A stretch of DNA of 64,000 nt, taken from NCBI RefSeq assembly GCF_037038585.1, contig NC_092520.1, positions 191,312,604 through 191,376,603 on the forward strand. Direction: 5' to 3'. This DNA is from Patagioenas fasciata. Taxonomy: Eukaryota > Chordata > Aves > Columbiformes > Columbidae. A program made the position numbers and the translations under genes. Below the pieces are notes generated by a model. It was not told the origin of the DNA. It did no database searches and saw nothing but the letters and a program-made list of their open reading frames with translations. Positions within the stretch are counted from its first letter, which is position 1. Every line of letters begins with the position of its first letter. Below, one piece after another: positions 25,201 to 35,056 of the stretch.

Positions 25201-28200
25201 ATTAAATGGGAAAGTAAGTGAAGGTGATTACAATGTCTAGTCTTGGCACAGCTTATGCTAAGATTACTACAAATAGGAATTCCTGATTGGACTGATGCAG
25301 TGCAGTGAATTGCGTCAGTGACTGGAGTCACTCTAGTTTTACATTAAAAAACTCAAAGATTCCATGTCATAACTGGTGAAGTTGACCAGTAAACTCAGAA
25401 TACAGGCCACATTGTAAATTTTAATGCATCTTTTGGACTTGTAAATGAGAGTAGTCCTCTTGACTTCCTGTCCCAAGGCTTTGGCAGTTTTGTTAAACAT
25501 CTGCAATGCATCACCAAAGCAAGAGAACAACTGTGAGGGGAGGGACGGTGGTGTTACAGTATTTTCTGAGAAGTCATTTGTGCAATTTGTAAAGCACTTT
25601 GCTTAGCCTTGATGAAAAATTTTGTAAAAACTATAATGATTTCTCAGCACATAAAGACAAGATTTTATATAAAAATAATGTAAACAATATTTTAGGACAT
25701 AAAAATACTGTTCAGAATGCGTCTCATAACCTTTCATTTCTGCTGATAGCAATAACATTACAAGTTTGAATTTTTTCTCGAGAGAGAACAAAAAAGTTCA
25801 ATACCATGATTCTTAGTCTTTTCTCTGTGCACTTTTTATTGCATAATGATGAAATGATCTGCAGGTGGTGGACCTAATTCAACACAAATTGTCATCAGCA
25901 GTTTAAATCCCATTAACTTTAAGCAGTTTTTTGTTAGGTACTCCGATGAAAATTGGGAAAGAACAGTGTTTTCAGAAGAAATGTTTGTGCAGAAAACACT
26001 GGTCGGGCTAAGTACGCTGAATATGAATGTTCACATTATAGAGGAATACAATTTTAGTACCATTTCGAAGATGATTTAAAAACAAGGTAAATTAAGACCT
26101 TCTCTAACATGTTTTGAAATAGTACATCATAAAATTCCAGCATTTGATGGGCTAATGATCAAGTGACTATTTTGTAAATTGTGGTGCACTCTAATGAGTT
26201 ACTCTAAAATTTATTTAAAAAATAATAAAATCTATCCTAAGTAGTTCAGCACAATTTTTTTTTTTTTTTTAACTATTTTGCATGGAACCTTGGATGATAA
26301 CTTCATTTACATTTGAGTCTAAACTCACTCTTTGCTATGTAATGCACCATCAGTGTTTTATTACTCATTCTAGACCTTGCAGGTTGCATGGAAATATTTG
26401 CCTTTCCATGCCAGTCTGCAGACCAGATCACATAGATCAAATTACAGGAGGCCTTTAGGGACTCATAGAATCATTTAGGCTGGGAAAAGCCCTTAAGATC
26501 ATCAAGTCCAACCATTAACCTAGCACTGTTAAGGCCACCACTAAACCATGTCTCTAAGCAACACATCTGCACATATTTTAAATACGTCCAAGGATGATGA
26601 CTCAACCACTTCCCTGGGCAGCCTGTTCCAATGCCTGACAACCCTTTCTGTGAAAAAATTTCTCCCAATATCAAATCTAAACCTCCCATGGCTTGACTTG
26701 AGGCCATTTCCTCTCGTCCTATCACTTGTCACTTGGGAGAAGAGACTGTCACCCATTTCACTACAACCTCCTTTCAGGTAGTTGTAGAGAACAATAAGGT
26801 CTCCCCTCCGCCTCCTTTTCTCCAGACTAAACACCCCAGTTCCCTCAGCTGTTCCTCATAAGTCTTGTGCTCCAGACCCTTCACCAGCTTTGTTGCTCTT
26901 CTTTGGACACACTCCAGTACCTCAATGTCGCTCTTGTAGTGGGGGCCCAAAACTGAACACAGCATTTAAGGTGTGGACTCACTAGTGCCAAGTACGAGGG
27001 GATGATCACTTCTCTAGTCCTGTTGGCCACACTAATTCTGATACAAACCAGTTTCTCCAGAAGAATGCAGAATGTGGAATCCAGAAGATTCCTGCTATTC
27101 TACTTCCACTGTTGCATCCCCCATATTCTCTGACACAGGAACTTCTTACAATGATACCTCTGCCTTGGGCTGGATGAGGCTCCAGCATGCCCAGACTGGC
27201 TGGGGACTCCTGTAGTGGAGGAGGAGGAGGGCTGTGCACCAAGAACAGCTGCATCATTATACAGTGGGCACAGCTAATGAGGGACATATGTTGAGAGGTC
27301 AGAGCATCCTCTCCATCACAGATCATCTTACTATAACCTTATCGTATTTTTGTCATGACCAGGAAATGTGATAGAGCTGAGACAATTATGAGGGACATGC
27401 CTTCCTCAGGGTTACAAAATTGCTTGTGGGGCTGCTCTGGGTATCTTCAGCAGCTGACTGCAGGTTGCTGTGCCCACAGCAAGTTCCTCAGGAACATTCA
27501 GCTTAACAGAGCACACCATCTGCTTGTGTTCTCCCTTTCATGATTTCAGACAAAAAAAAGAGGATTTAGGAGTGATCAAAAAAAGAGAAGTTCAAATAAC
27601 TAAAACTGGATAACTCAAGAATATAACTAAAGATAATGGGAATCAGTTGAACAAGAACGTAAGGGGCATTTTGTCGAAAAAGAAAGCTACCAGCTACCAA
27701 AAGGTGCAGGAAAAATCAAAATACATGTGATATTTAAAATTAGGACAGACAGATCACTAAGGAATAGAAATAACACAACACTTCTATGAGGTAGTGTTAG
27801 TTTAGTCACCTAAGAGAGACCTCGTTTTTTAGACCTGGGCTTTCTATTTTTCTGACTTTTTATTTCCTGTCACCATTTCCTTCTGACAAGGAGTAATAAG
27901 TATCATGTATTCTGGAAAGACAGACTCGCTCTACAGATCTTATCTGTAGCCTTACTGATATGCTGACAGATGAATCTGTGGGCCTAAAGCTTTTCTCCAC
28001 GATTGTAAAGCAAGCAAAGAATTTTCACTTCATAAGATATATGCTGATAGTGAGTAAGAAGAAAGTGTGTGATTTAATTTCCCTGATCACCTAATCCAGT
28101 TGGGGCAGTTCCTATTCCTTTGATATTTTCTTCATAGGTAAAGAAAAAAAAAAACCAAACCAACAAAAATAAAGACATTGTGGTTAATGTGTTTTTCCTT

Positions 28201-31200
28201 CCTCACCACATCTTTAATGTTATGACTTTTTTTCCTCACTGTGTATTTGAACTCTTTTATTTTTAGGAAGTGTACTGAATTTTACAAACAGTATTGAATA
28301 TAAATTAATAATAAGCATAGCACAGATTTTCTGTTGTAGGCACCAGGTATGTAATGTACTACTACCATTAAGAAACAAGACCCTTACGTTATTTACAAAA
28401 TCATCACATTTTTGTTCAGAAGGATCATTGTTATGAACAGAATCACTGCAGGGAACTTTCAATTAGGATTTTAGCAAAATAATAAAGTATCACCTACAAA
28501 TCAATCATGTTATTTAAAATACCTACTTTGTTTCAGTAGAAAAGAAAGGCTGTATTTCTGCTACAGAAAAAGACGTAGGTAATTATTTCTAGAACACATA
28601 GCTTCCCACAAGTATTATTGTCCTTCAAGACATTGTTTAGCACATACCATGCAGGGTTGACACCCACCAGCATCACCATTCTTAAAGCCACTCTTTTGTG
28701 GAAATTCCATTTTTCTATTGATGTTGCCAAACAAATTACTCCAATCAGCAGCAGATGAAAGTCTTTAAAATAAGCAGATGCCACCTGAAACAAAAACAAA
28801 AAAAAACATTTTGTTAAATAAATGGTGACTTTCTATTAGTATTTGGTATTACCAGCTTAATGAAAAAAAAAATCAATAAGGGTATATATTGAAGCAAATA
28901 TCTAGAAACATTTTTGGCCTAAATTTGGACTGTTAATGTAATTGAAACTGCTAATTTCATTTAACCACATGGTGCAAGACTAACTGCACTTAAGTGCATA
29001 GTGTTAAAATTAAAAATAAACCTTATAATGTGAACAACCTAAGATCATTAGCTCTATCTTACATATTAACTATATCACCAGTTAAATGCTGCTCTATCTA
29101 ATGTAGTCATCTGTCCAACAGATAAAAGAACAACTTTAAACACAGAGTATGATCATCTGTGGTGTCCTCTCTTTGACATGATGATACATACTCAGCATTT
29201 TGCACATACGGTTTTTATTATGTTATCTCGCTTCTGTAACATTAGGTATATTTTATATCTAGCTAACATTTTTCTACTTACAAGTACCTAAGCACTGAAT
29301 CACAATCTAGGAAAAAAGATAAAGAAATATGAACAAGTCTTGAGGACAAAGCATGTAACCAAGACTTGAAGCAGACCTACTGTGATTGGCACTCAGCAAA
29401 TCCATGGATCAGCCCATCAATTTATGTGATTCTTTCTTTGTAGATTGTATCATTGAAATCCATAATATGATAGAGAGGACAAAACAAATTACCTCCTTGG
29501 ATTGCATTATGCCAAACAATGGGAACATAAAGGCTGGAAGCAAAGCTGAAACACCCAGTGGCAAAGCTTCTGTGAGCCAAAAGATGGCAACTACAATCAA
29601 CGTGTATGCACATTCTGCTTCCTAGAATACAAAAGACACCACAAAAAATATGAGTGGATCATCCAGGAAAAAAATTACAATTGCAAAATGTCCAGCTATG
29701 TCAGTAGAGAAATTCTCCCCACCTGGAACAAGTATGAGTCAAGGGACCTGAATTTAGGGTACTTATTGCCTGCTGTTGATGATCCTGCTAAGATATGAAA
29801 CACAGTTTGTAAAATAATTTTAAAGAAATTTTCCTAAGAGATAGTAAAATTTCTTAAATTCTTCCTCTTACGAAAGGTGGGAAAAAAAGTCAGCTGCCTT
29901 TTCCTTCAAGCACAATTAATCATACAAGTCATTCTGGAGCATTCTCAGGCCACGCATTAACATAAATCACAAACATTCTGCAGCTGCAAGCAAACCTTTA
30001 AACCTCTAGGAGTACTTGCAGTCAATAATCGGTCAAATTTAGTCCCCCTTGTAATCAATGAAGTTTTGTCATTGGCATCAATAAGGCAAGGATATAACCT
30101 AGTGTAAAAAACTGTGAAAGACTGATAAGAAATACAGTTGTTTTCAAGACTTGTAATTTTAGTGAGTGTCTTCTATGTGAACTCTTGGAAAACAGGATAT
30201 TTTTCAGCCTTTTTTTTTTCTTTTTTCCCAGGAGAATGTACTTCAATGCTGCCTTTAAAATGCAACCACAGCCAAACATGAGGAGATGAAGTGAGCCCTG
30301 TTTCTTCTAGAATCCTAGAAACCTCTGTTGTGCCATTTTGATTTATATTTCTGCTCTGGAGGAAATTGGTTTAGATCTTTTAATGCCACTGGTTAGGGCA
30401 TGAAACTGTTCAACAGCAGCAGAGGTGTTTTTTGTTGGGATATGGCTCTGGTAACCTTTGGCTCAAAAAGAACAATGTTAAATTTAAGTCAGTCAGCTAC
30501 AGCTGGAATTTATCTTTTGGGGGAAGTTTATGTTGTTTATGAAACAATTTGATAGTGTCAGTTCATTTATCACCTAGGAAATGTTCGTCTCACCTAAGTA
30601 TTACTACATTAAGAATTTCTCAAGGATTTCCTCTCAGACAGGAAACTGAAATATTGAAATTGTGATGTGAGACAGTGGGAAGCATGTTACTCTGTAATCA
30701 CTGTCTATCTGTGATGCAAGGACTTCTGAACTGGACTTTCATGCATTGTTACACATGATATGTGTCATGCATGTGTGATAACACAACACAGGAGAACTCC
30801 ATAACTCCATTTCATTCTGCTGACATCAGAACTGTACCAAATAGAATCATTAATAAAATTTTAAGATAGCTGTTTCATCAGCCTGGAGGTGTAACAAGAG
30901 TTATTAATACCAGAAAATATGTATTTCAAGTAAAACAAGCCTAAGATGTCCTGACATAACCTTTGATCTATTTAGGAACCAGAAGGAATTTCTCAGATCA
31001 TTGATTCCAGTCATTTGCTATCAGACAACACGATATATGCTGAACTACAACACAATATAAGATGAACTTAACAAAACCCATCATCAAACAAAAAGGTAAT
31101 TGTGGCTGTCTTCCTGACAATTCATCTCCATTTTCAATCATACAGAGCTGTTTAAAAGTGGCCAAAATGCAATCTAAGGACAGGATTTTCAAGGTAGTCT

Positions 31201-31614
31201 AGGTGATGTTAAATGAGAAAAATGTTTCATGAACAAGAAAACAAAGATATAATTTAGAATTCCATGCAAGCAGCACAGAGTCTTACATTAAAGCTGTTGT
31301 CTTCTCTACATTTCTATGCAAATACTCTGAGTTGCCCCCCCAAAAACAAAACAAAACAAAACAAAACAAAACAAGAGGAAAATCCACAATACAAACATCA
31401 CGAAGTCATTCAAGATCCCTTCCAATTCAAACCATTCTGTAATTCTGAAAAGATCTGGGAATCTCAGGCTTGACATAGAGGTCAAAATAACTCCCTCTTA
31501 AAGCAGGTCACTTACTTTGGTTTTGATGATAAGTGGAAGTGGAAGTAAAAGCAGTGGGGTGAGGACAATGAGCAGGAACCTTCGGTAAACCAGGAGGTAG
31601 TTAAAAATCTTCAT
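10108..31614 (-). CDS. SLC13A1: SLC13A1: sodium/sulfate cotransporter NaS1, complete, 15 coding exons
   Basis: Sodium-coupled sulfate transporter of the SLC13 (DASS) family. In vertebrates NaS1 works in the apical membrane of kidney and intestinal epithelium. Fifteen exons join in phase to 605 residues (human NaS1 is 595): 31614-31516, 29621-29493, 28784-28648, 24673-24486, 24179-24122, 24032-23966, 23455-23295, 20122-20003, 18808-18710, 18620-18519, 13307-13204, 12352-12243, 11571-11410, 10482-10345, 10251-10108. Key motifs are the first substrate/Na motif SNT (139-141), the matching SNP (497-499) in [14 protein letters not shown], and the SLC13 signature [17 protein letters not shown] (531-547), which fits PS01271 at every position. 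Likely N-glycosylation sites are N174 and the C-terminal N601. The loop at about 170-245 is hydrophilic and Lys/Glu-rich and is the least conserved part. No frameshift or stop was found. Orthology to SLC13A1 rather than SLC13A4/A2/A3/A5 rests on near-identity to NaS1 throughout. The exon 6 end is uncertain (see that entry). Confidence 0.97.
10345..10482 (-). CDS. SLC13A1: SLC13A1 exon 14
   Basis: Residues 513-558, [20 protein letters not shown] followed by the full SLC13 family signature. Acceptor GATAG|GCTG, donor ATG|GTGAGT. Confidence 0.97.
11410..11571 (-). CDS. SLC13A1: SLC13A1 exon 13
   Basis: Residues 459-512. Holds the second signature loop, [20 protein letters not shown], equivalent to the second SNT motif of DASS transporters (here SNP, as in NaS1). 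Acceptor ATGCAG|GTTTC, donor TTG|GTGAGT, phase 0 at both ends. Confidence 0.97.
12243..12352 (-). CDS. SLC13A1: SLC13A1 exon 12
   Basis: Residues 422-458, [18 protein letters not shown] then [13 protein letters not shown]. Acceptor CCTCTAG|CTGTT, donor GAG|GTAATG, phase 0 exit. Confidence 0.96.
13204..13307 (-). CDS. SLC13A1: SLC13A1 exon 11
   Basis: Residues 387-422, [20 protein letters not shown]. Acceptor CCTTAG|GTATAA. The donor ACA|GTTGAG is weak (T at +3), but the in-frame TGA just after it and the phase match to exon 12 fix this position. Confidence 0.93.
13525..13760 (+). repeat. Dispersed repeat, copy A (probably LTR-derived)
   Basis: Shares an ordered set of words with 55675-55985 in the same orientation: 'cca.ccaact/ct attttaattggcaat', 'ccctgtctt', 'attttctcccca', the exact 14-mer gtcctgttgaggag (13680-13693), and a 'ctggcca..aggtca' tail. 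This is diverged homology, not chance. I associate this sequence type with bird endogenous-retrovirus debris but cannot name the family. The boundaries are approximate. Confidence 0.65.
17571..17598 (+). other. G-quadruplex-capable motif
   Basis: Five GGG tracts with loops of 2, 1, 7 and 3 nt meet the usual G4 rule. It lies within the G-rich stretch 17571-17613, on the strand opposite the SLC13A1 transcript, in intron 10. Confidence 0.7.
18519..18620 (-). CDS. SLC13A1: SLC13A1 exon 10
   Basis: Residues 353-387, [20 protein letters not shown] then [13 protein letters not shown]. Acceptor TTGTAG|CTACC, donor AA|GTAAGT. The preceding intron is only 89 nt. Confidence 0.96.
18710..18808 (-). CDS. 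SLC13A1: SLC13A1 exon 9
   Basis: Residues 320-353: a cytosolic, basic and acidic loop ([10 protein letters not shown] ... EEYEKLGPM). Acceptor TTCCAG|TTTT, donor AG|GTGCGT. A 20-A run at 18858-18877 (T run on the coding strand) lies 50 nt before the acceptor. Confidence 0.94.
18809..20002 (-). other. SLC13A1 intron 8
   Basis: Contains the A20 run at 18858-18877. Otherwise only short open frames, with no feature I can support. Confidence 0.6.
20003..20122 (-). CDS. SLC13A1: SLC13A1 exon 8
   Basis: Residues 280-320, [15 protein letters not shown] and a hydrophobic segment ending WLQWIFLGF. Acceptor ATTCAG|ACGT, donor GA|GTAAGT. The same frame happens to stay open for over 100 codons upstream into the intron, which is not coding for NaS1. 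Confidence 0.95.
   Translation of the reverse strand, partial: TLPRLSVHQFWILVYPFHPYHSYYSGDLLDLAPVDFPWV
20123..23294 (-). other. SLC13A1 intron 7
   Basis: Holds the orphan coding-like exon at 20464-20631. The rest shows no repeat or gene that I recognise. A TATA-like string near 22027 has no supporting context. Confidence 0.6.
20464..20631 (-). other. Orphan coding-like exon in SLC13A1 intron 7
   Basis: A strong acceptor (TTTCTTTCAG|AAAGCC) opens a frame of 55 residues to TAA at 20466-20464. A donor (AA|GTAATT) ends an exon 20631-20468 of 164 nt. The product is basic and protein-like ([20 protein letters not shown], then [15 protein letters not shown]). Its entry phase (0) and exit phase (2) equal those of exon 7 (161 nt), so a transcript could in principle swap it for exon 7 and stay open into exon 8. 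There is no sequence similarity to exon 7, and losing exon 7 would remove a conserved membrane segment. I do not recognise the peptide. Confidence 0.35.
23295..23455 (-). CDS. SLC13A1: SLC13A1 exon 7
   Basis: Residues 227-280. Contains [20 protein letters not shown], a strongly conserved membrane region. Acceptor AAACAG|AATC in phase 0; donor AAT AC|GTAAGC, phase 2. Compare the orphan exon at 20464-20631, which has the same phases. Confidence 0.96.
23966..24032 (-). CDS. SLC13A1: SLC13A1 exon 6
   Basis: Residues 204-226, starting YDNDVAST, where human NaS1 has a similar GYNND. The loop then becomes a Lys/Glu run. Acceptor TTCCAG|GTATG. Two donors in the same phase are possible: GAG|GTACTT (end 23966, used here) or CTTAAG|GTGACT (end 23957), which would add three residues (VLK) and make the protein 608 long. 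Confidence 0.85.
24122..24179 (-). CDS. SLC13A1: SLC13A1 exon 5
   Basis: Residues 185-204: a short, charged, poorly conserved loop exon ([20 protein letters not shown]). Acceptor CTTACAG|AAAAT; donor GG|GTAATA leaves two bases. Identified by phase and position rather than by conservation. Confidence 0.85.
24486..24673 (-). CDS. SLC13A1: SLC13A1 exon 4
   Basis: Residues 122-185 (split codons at both ends). Carries the first SNT motif (139-141, in [18 protein letters not shown]) and the sequon N174-G-S. Acceptor TTCCAG|GCTT, donor GACG|GTAGGC. Confidence 0.95.
24674..28647 (-). other. SLC13A1 intron 3
   Basis: A 4-kb intron whose only recognisable content is the CR1 copy at 26463-27045. T runs occur near 26256-26270. 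Confidence 0.7.
26463..27045 (-). mobile_element. CR1 LINE, 3'-intact, in SLC13A1 intron 3
   Basis: Clear CR1 in minus orientation. On the + strand it begins 'tcatagaatcat', the reverse complement of the terminal ATTCTATGA repeat. It then runs through 'gatcatcaagtccaaccat', 'ctgggcagcctgttccaatg', 'ctccagacccttcaccagc' and 'ggacacactccagtacctc'. About 580 bp, truncated at its 5' end. Its coding remnant (last part of the reverse transcriptase ORF) is split over two frames (about 26541-26834 and 26774-26965), so it is dead. It is inserted in the same orientation as the host gene. Confidence 0.93.
28648..28784 (-). CDS. SLC13A1: SLC13A1 exon 3
   Basis: Residues 77-121 plus two bases of Trp122. 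Contains [18 protein letters not shown]. Acceptor TTTCAG|GTGG; donor ATG|GTATGT splits the Trp codon. Confidence 0.96.
28785..29492 (-). other. SLC13A1 intron 2
   Basis: AT-rich intron with no repeat or extra exon recognised. Confidence 0.6.
29493..29621 (-). CDS. SLC13A1: SLC13A1 exon 2
   Basis: Residues 34-76, including [16 protein letters not shown]. Acceptor TTCTAG|GAAGCA, donor GAG|GTAATT, phase 0 at both ends. Confidence 0.96.
29622..31515 (-). other. SLC13A1 intron 1
   Basis: Contains the AAAAC pentamer repeat at 31341-31374. Nothing else is recognised. Confidence 0.6.
31341..31374 (+). repeat. (AAAAC)n microsatellite
   Basis: Six near-perfect AAAAC units in SLC13A1 intron 1, about 140 nt from the exon 1 donor. 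Likely length-variable. Confidence 0.9.
31516..31614 (-). CDS. SLC13A1: SLC13A1 exon 1 (start codon)
   Basis: Residues 1-33, beginning [13 protein letters not shown]. The ATG at 31614-31612 gives the family N-terminus with the first hydrophobic segment ([17 protein letters not shown]). The donor is AAA|GTAAGT, phase 0. Any untranslated leader exon was not resolved. Confidence 0.96.
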
Positions 31615-31820
31615 GGTTGATGACTAGTAGAGGAACTTTCCTGCAGAAACTGCCAAAAAGTAGGTCTGACTTTAAATAGTTGACTCTGATTAATATTTTT
31701 CCAAGCTATCACCTTTAGCCATTGCTAAAGCAGGCAAGTAAACCAAGTTAAAATTAAATCTTGCTCTTTATGGTTTTAGTGCGTTTATTAACAGTAGGTT
31801 GATAAGATAAGTGCTCATCA
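31615..31820 (-). promoter_or_regulatory. Candidate SLC13A1 proximal promoter
   Basis: Upstream of the start codon the coding strand has a TATA-like TATTTAAA (31678-31671), about 57 nt before the ATG. An HNF1-type half-site ATTAAC is at 31787-31792. Two overlapping GATA motifs (TGATAA and AGATAA, 31800-31811, read on the + strand) follow. The region is AT-rich with no CpG island, which suits a tissue-restricted gene. Binding is inferred, and an upstream untranslated exon would move the true promoter. Confidence 0.35.
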
Positions 31821-32119
31821 TAAACCAAGGCTAGATGGTGGCCTTCTCATGACTTTCTCTCCCTGCTCTTCCTCATAACAAGTTTATGTAATTAGAGCAG
31901 GTTTTAGACAACTAGATAACCAAAATTTTCAGGTGCTCACCTAGTCACTGTTGGTTTCAGCAGGAAATCAAAATGTCAAATATACACAGAATATATGTTC
32001 AAAACCAATTAAGGCATTGTGTAAAAACATATGCAAGATCATTTTACTGAACAGAATTTAAAATTCTTCATTTTCATCTCCATATGTGGAGATATTAAAA
32101 ACTTGATAGGATAATGTCC

Positions 32120-32225
32120 TCAGCAACCTGACCTAGCTCTGAACTTTGATCTGCTTTGAGGAAAAGGTTGGACTAGATGACCTACAGAAGTCCCTTCCAG
32201 CCTTAGTCTTTCTATTGATCCTGTC
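32120..32225 (+). mobile_element. CR1 LINE 3' fragment
   Basis: The sequence 'cagcaacctgacctagc', then 'gaggaaaaggttggactagatgacctacagaagtc', then 'cccttccagcc' is the CR1 3' end in + orientation. It finishes in a degraded 'tctattgatcctgtctg' tail. Confidence 0.85.
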
Positions 32226-32976
32226 TGTCTAGAATTTGAAACACATGAGAAAACCAAGGTTTTTCTTCTGTCTTACCTGTCAAGGAGTGTATGACAGTTC
32301 GTTTTCTCTTCTCTTACAGAAACAGGAAAAGATGTTCCATGTACATCATATAAAGCTTTGAGGAAGGCTAAGACTAGGAGACGTTTTGAGGCAAGAGTAA
32401 AAAATAAATAAATCCTTTTGCCTGATTTTTTCTTTTTTCAATAAAAGAAAACTTTGTACAGTTTTCGCAATGCAACAGAATAGCATCAAATAAAGAAGAG
32501 GAAAAGGCAGGAAAGAGGCTTGTATGCTATCTGTGGCTGAAGATCAAAAGGGGAAAAATGCACTGCTTCATGCTCAAGATCTTACATGAAGCAAAAAATT
32601 GGAAGAGAAGACAGATGGAATTTTTTGAGCTACCACCCAAAGGCCAGGTAATAAGGTAGATTTTTACTATCTATATAACTTTTTGATTATAAGGATCCAC
32701 ATGTCAGAGTACAGACAAACCAAGTGATCAGATTGCCAGTGTTGCAGACAGAGTTTTGGTTTTGGGAAGGCAGGACTTCGGTTTTACTAGGGAAACATTA
32801 TTTCACATCTGACTAACAGGAAGGAATTGATTGAAACCACAAAGGTGGGAAATAATTTGAGGATGAAAGTAATAATGAAATAACAGCCTTTTCTACTGTA
32901 CAGAAATAATAGGGAAAAGAGCTTCAGTACAACCTGAGGACCTGAGACTGAGACCCCCTTGGAAAACAATGTAAAG

Positions 32977-33168
32977 CAGGGGTGTCAGACTCATTTTCAT
33001 GGGGGGCAACTTCAGCCTTGCACTTGCCTTCAAAGGGCCAAGTGTAATTTTAGGACTGTATAAATGTAACTACTCCTACATGTATGCAGTCCTAAAATGT
33101 CATTTGGTCCCTTGAAGGCAACTGTGAGGCTGATGTGGCTCCCAGTGAAAATAAGTTTGGCTCCCCTG
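32977..33168. mobile_element. hAT-type MITE (Charlie-like), 192 bp
   Basis: The element starts CAGGGGTGTCAGACTCATTT, and its other end, reverse-complemented, starts CAGGGGAGCCAAACTTATTT. The two arms match over about 90 bp each, meeting near the centre at 'actcctacatgta', so the element is a long imperfect palindrome with no coding content. The 8-bp flanks atgtaaag and ttgtaggg agree at 5 positions and may be an eroded target duplication, the size typical of hAT elements. The inverted repeat is plain in the sequence; the Charlie-like label is from memory of similar amniote elements. Confidence 0.82.
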
Positions 33169-35056
33169 TTGTAGGGGATGAAGAAGTTCAAGAGAACTGG
33201 TAGCTTTTGAAAGGGACTGTTCTACATGTATCATGACAAACCTGGTTTAAAGACTTGAGAAACAGTGAGCAGAAAGGAACACCATTGTGCCTTCATCAAG
33301 AAAGCTTCAAATATCCAAAAATAGAAAAGGCATTGCATGAGATCTGGAAAAATTAGTATGTGTGTGATGACTGCTCTAAGGGAATAACAAAAATATAGAT
33401 TAATGAATTCAAGAAGATTGTTATGCAAAATATATTTCAGTTGGAGATGTCAAAGAAAATTTCTGCAAAAATGCCAGAAGTAGGAAGAAAACAGAGGCAA
33501 GAGGAGTGATTTAGTAAACAGAAGGGAAGACAAACTGCAGGCAGTGCTGGAATATTCAGCACTTTCTTTACTTGAGTCTTCACAAAGGTAAATGACAGTC
33601 AATTCTCTAATGAAATAAATTTTAACATGGAAAAGGGAATACACTGTGGGCACGGTGCTGGTGGGAGTGCTGAATATTCAGATTTAATATATGTATTCAA
33701 GTCAACAATTCTAGATGAAACTCACCCATAATTCATGGGTGAGAATCCATGCAGTAATCTGAGAACTATTTTAGAATATATTTGAATGTATTCTGAAATG
33801 CCATGTATCTGAAAAACTGTGGAGGATCACGAGTTCCTAGAAAATTGGTCAGGTATACACGGAAATGAAATGTGGCTAATATGTCACAGGAACTCAATCT
33901 AATTTTACTATTTTCTGGGGCAACTAGCTTAGTGATTGAAGATATAAAATATACATGTTTTATTTTATTTTAATACACTTTTTAGGTGAACTATAAACAA
34001 TTCAGAAATAAACACCAAAAATACTCTATGGGAAATGATGTTCGGGTGCACAACTGGTAAAAAAATAATTATTCTTGAAGAGCAGTTACAAATGTTTCAC
34101 ATTCATATTTAGATGACATTTCAAATGGGGTCTTTAAAAGGTCTATTCTGATTAATTTTCTAGCCCCTATATTATTTAGTGGTTGGAATAATAAACTAGC
34201 AATGGACAGGACAAAGATAATCCCTTCTAGTGGATATTAGACCATAAATACAAGGTTTTTTTCAGAATTCTCAGGCAATCATGGCTATAGCAAAATGTCA
34301 TGTGGAGATAGGTGTACACATTTCAGAACAAAAGAGAAAAGGACAAGAGACTTCCAGTAATAATCCAAGTGAATTACTCCTGATGATGCCGTAGAAATTG
34401 GCCTGCAGAATTCACATAGAATTTCTCAAGTCTGTCTGCAGGGCCCTAGTCTCAGACCTGCAGTCAACCACCAGACCTGACCAGAGCAAAACTTGGAGTT
34501 AAAAGGAAGAGGTTTCCTTCCAAACTTACGCTGAGACATTTCTGGAGCAGTCAAGTGTTTACAAGTAACCCAAGAATGGATCAACAGATCAGTTAGATAA
34601 TGAATTTGTAGTGGAGTGAGTTTAGTGAAGGAAGGCTGAAGGATTTTTGAGAGACCATGGAATTTGACACAAACCTTTCCTTATAGACAGGAACCAGAAA
34701 CAAGCAAGAGTACGGAAAGCTTCTTGCAAGGACCTAAAACATACAGCTCTGTATGTGAAGAGGAAAGGAGTCTTAATGTGATTTGAGGTATTACTGAACG
34801 ATTAGGGAAAAAAATGGATAAATTTAGTTTTTGCAACAAATATTAAAAAAAAAAAATAAATAAAAGAGGAGAAGTTTGTAGGGAGAAAGAATATTTCTCA
34901 TTATACCAGCCACTGTTAGCTGATCTGGGTCAGTTTTGATTCCTCACTCCCTAACCTTGCTGGAATGTTTTAATTATTTTTGTTATGTATTAACTGTGGA
35001 CAGCTCCTGTGTGTTTTCTCAGTAGCTGAATTGAATTTTCTGGTTCATCTCCGCAG

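Larger units (their letters stand above)
31821..35056. other. Intergenic upstream of SLC13A1
   Basis: Holds a CR1 fragment (32120-32225) and a hAT-like MITE (32977-33168). No gene recognised. Confidence 0.6.
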
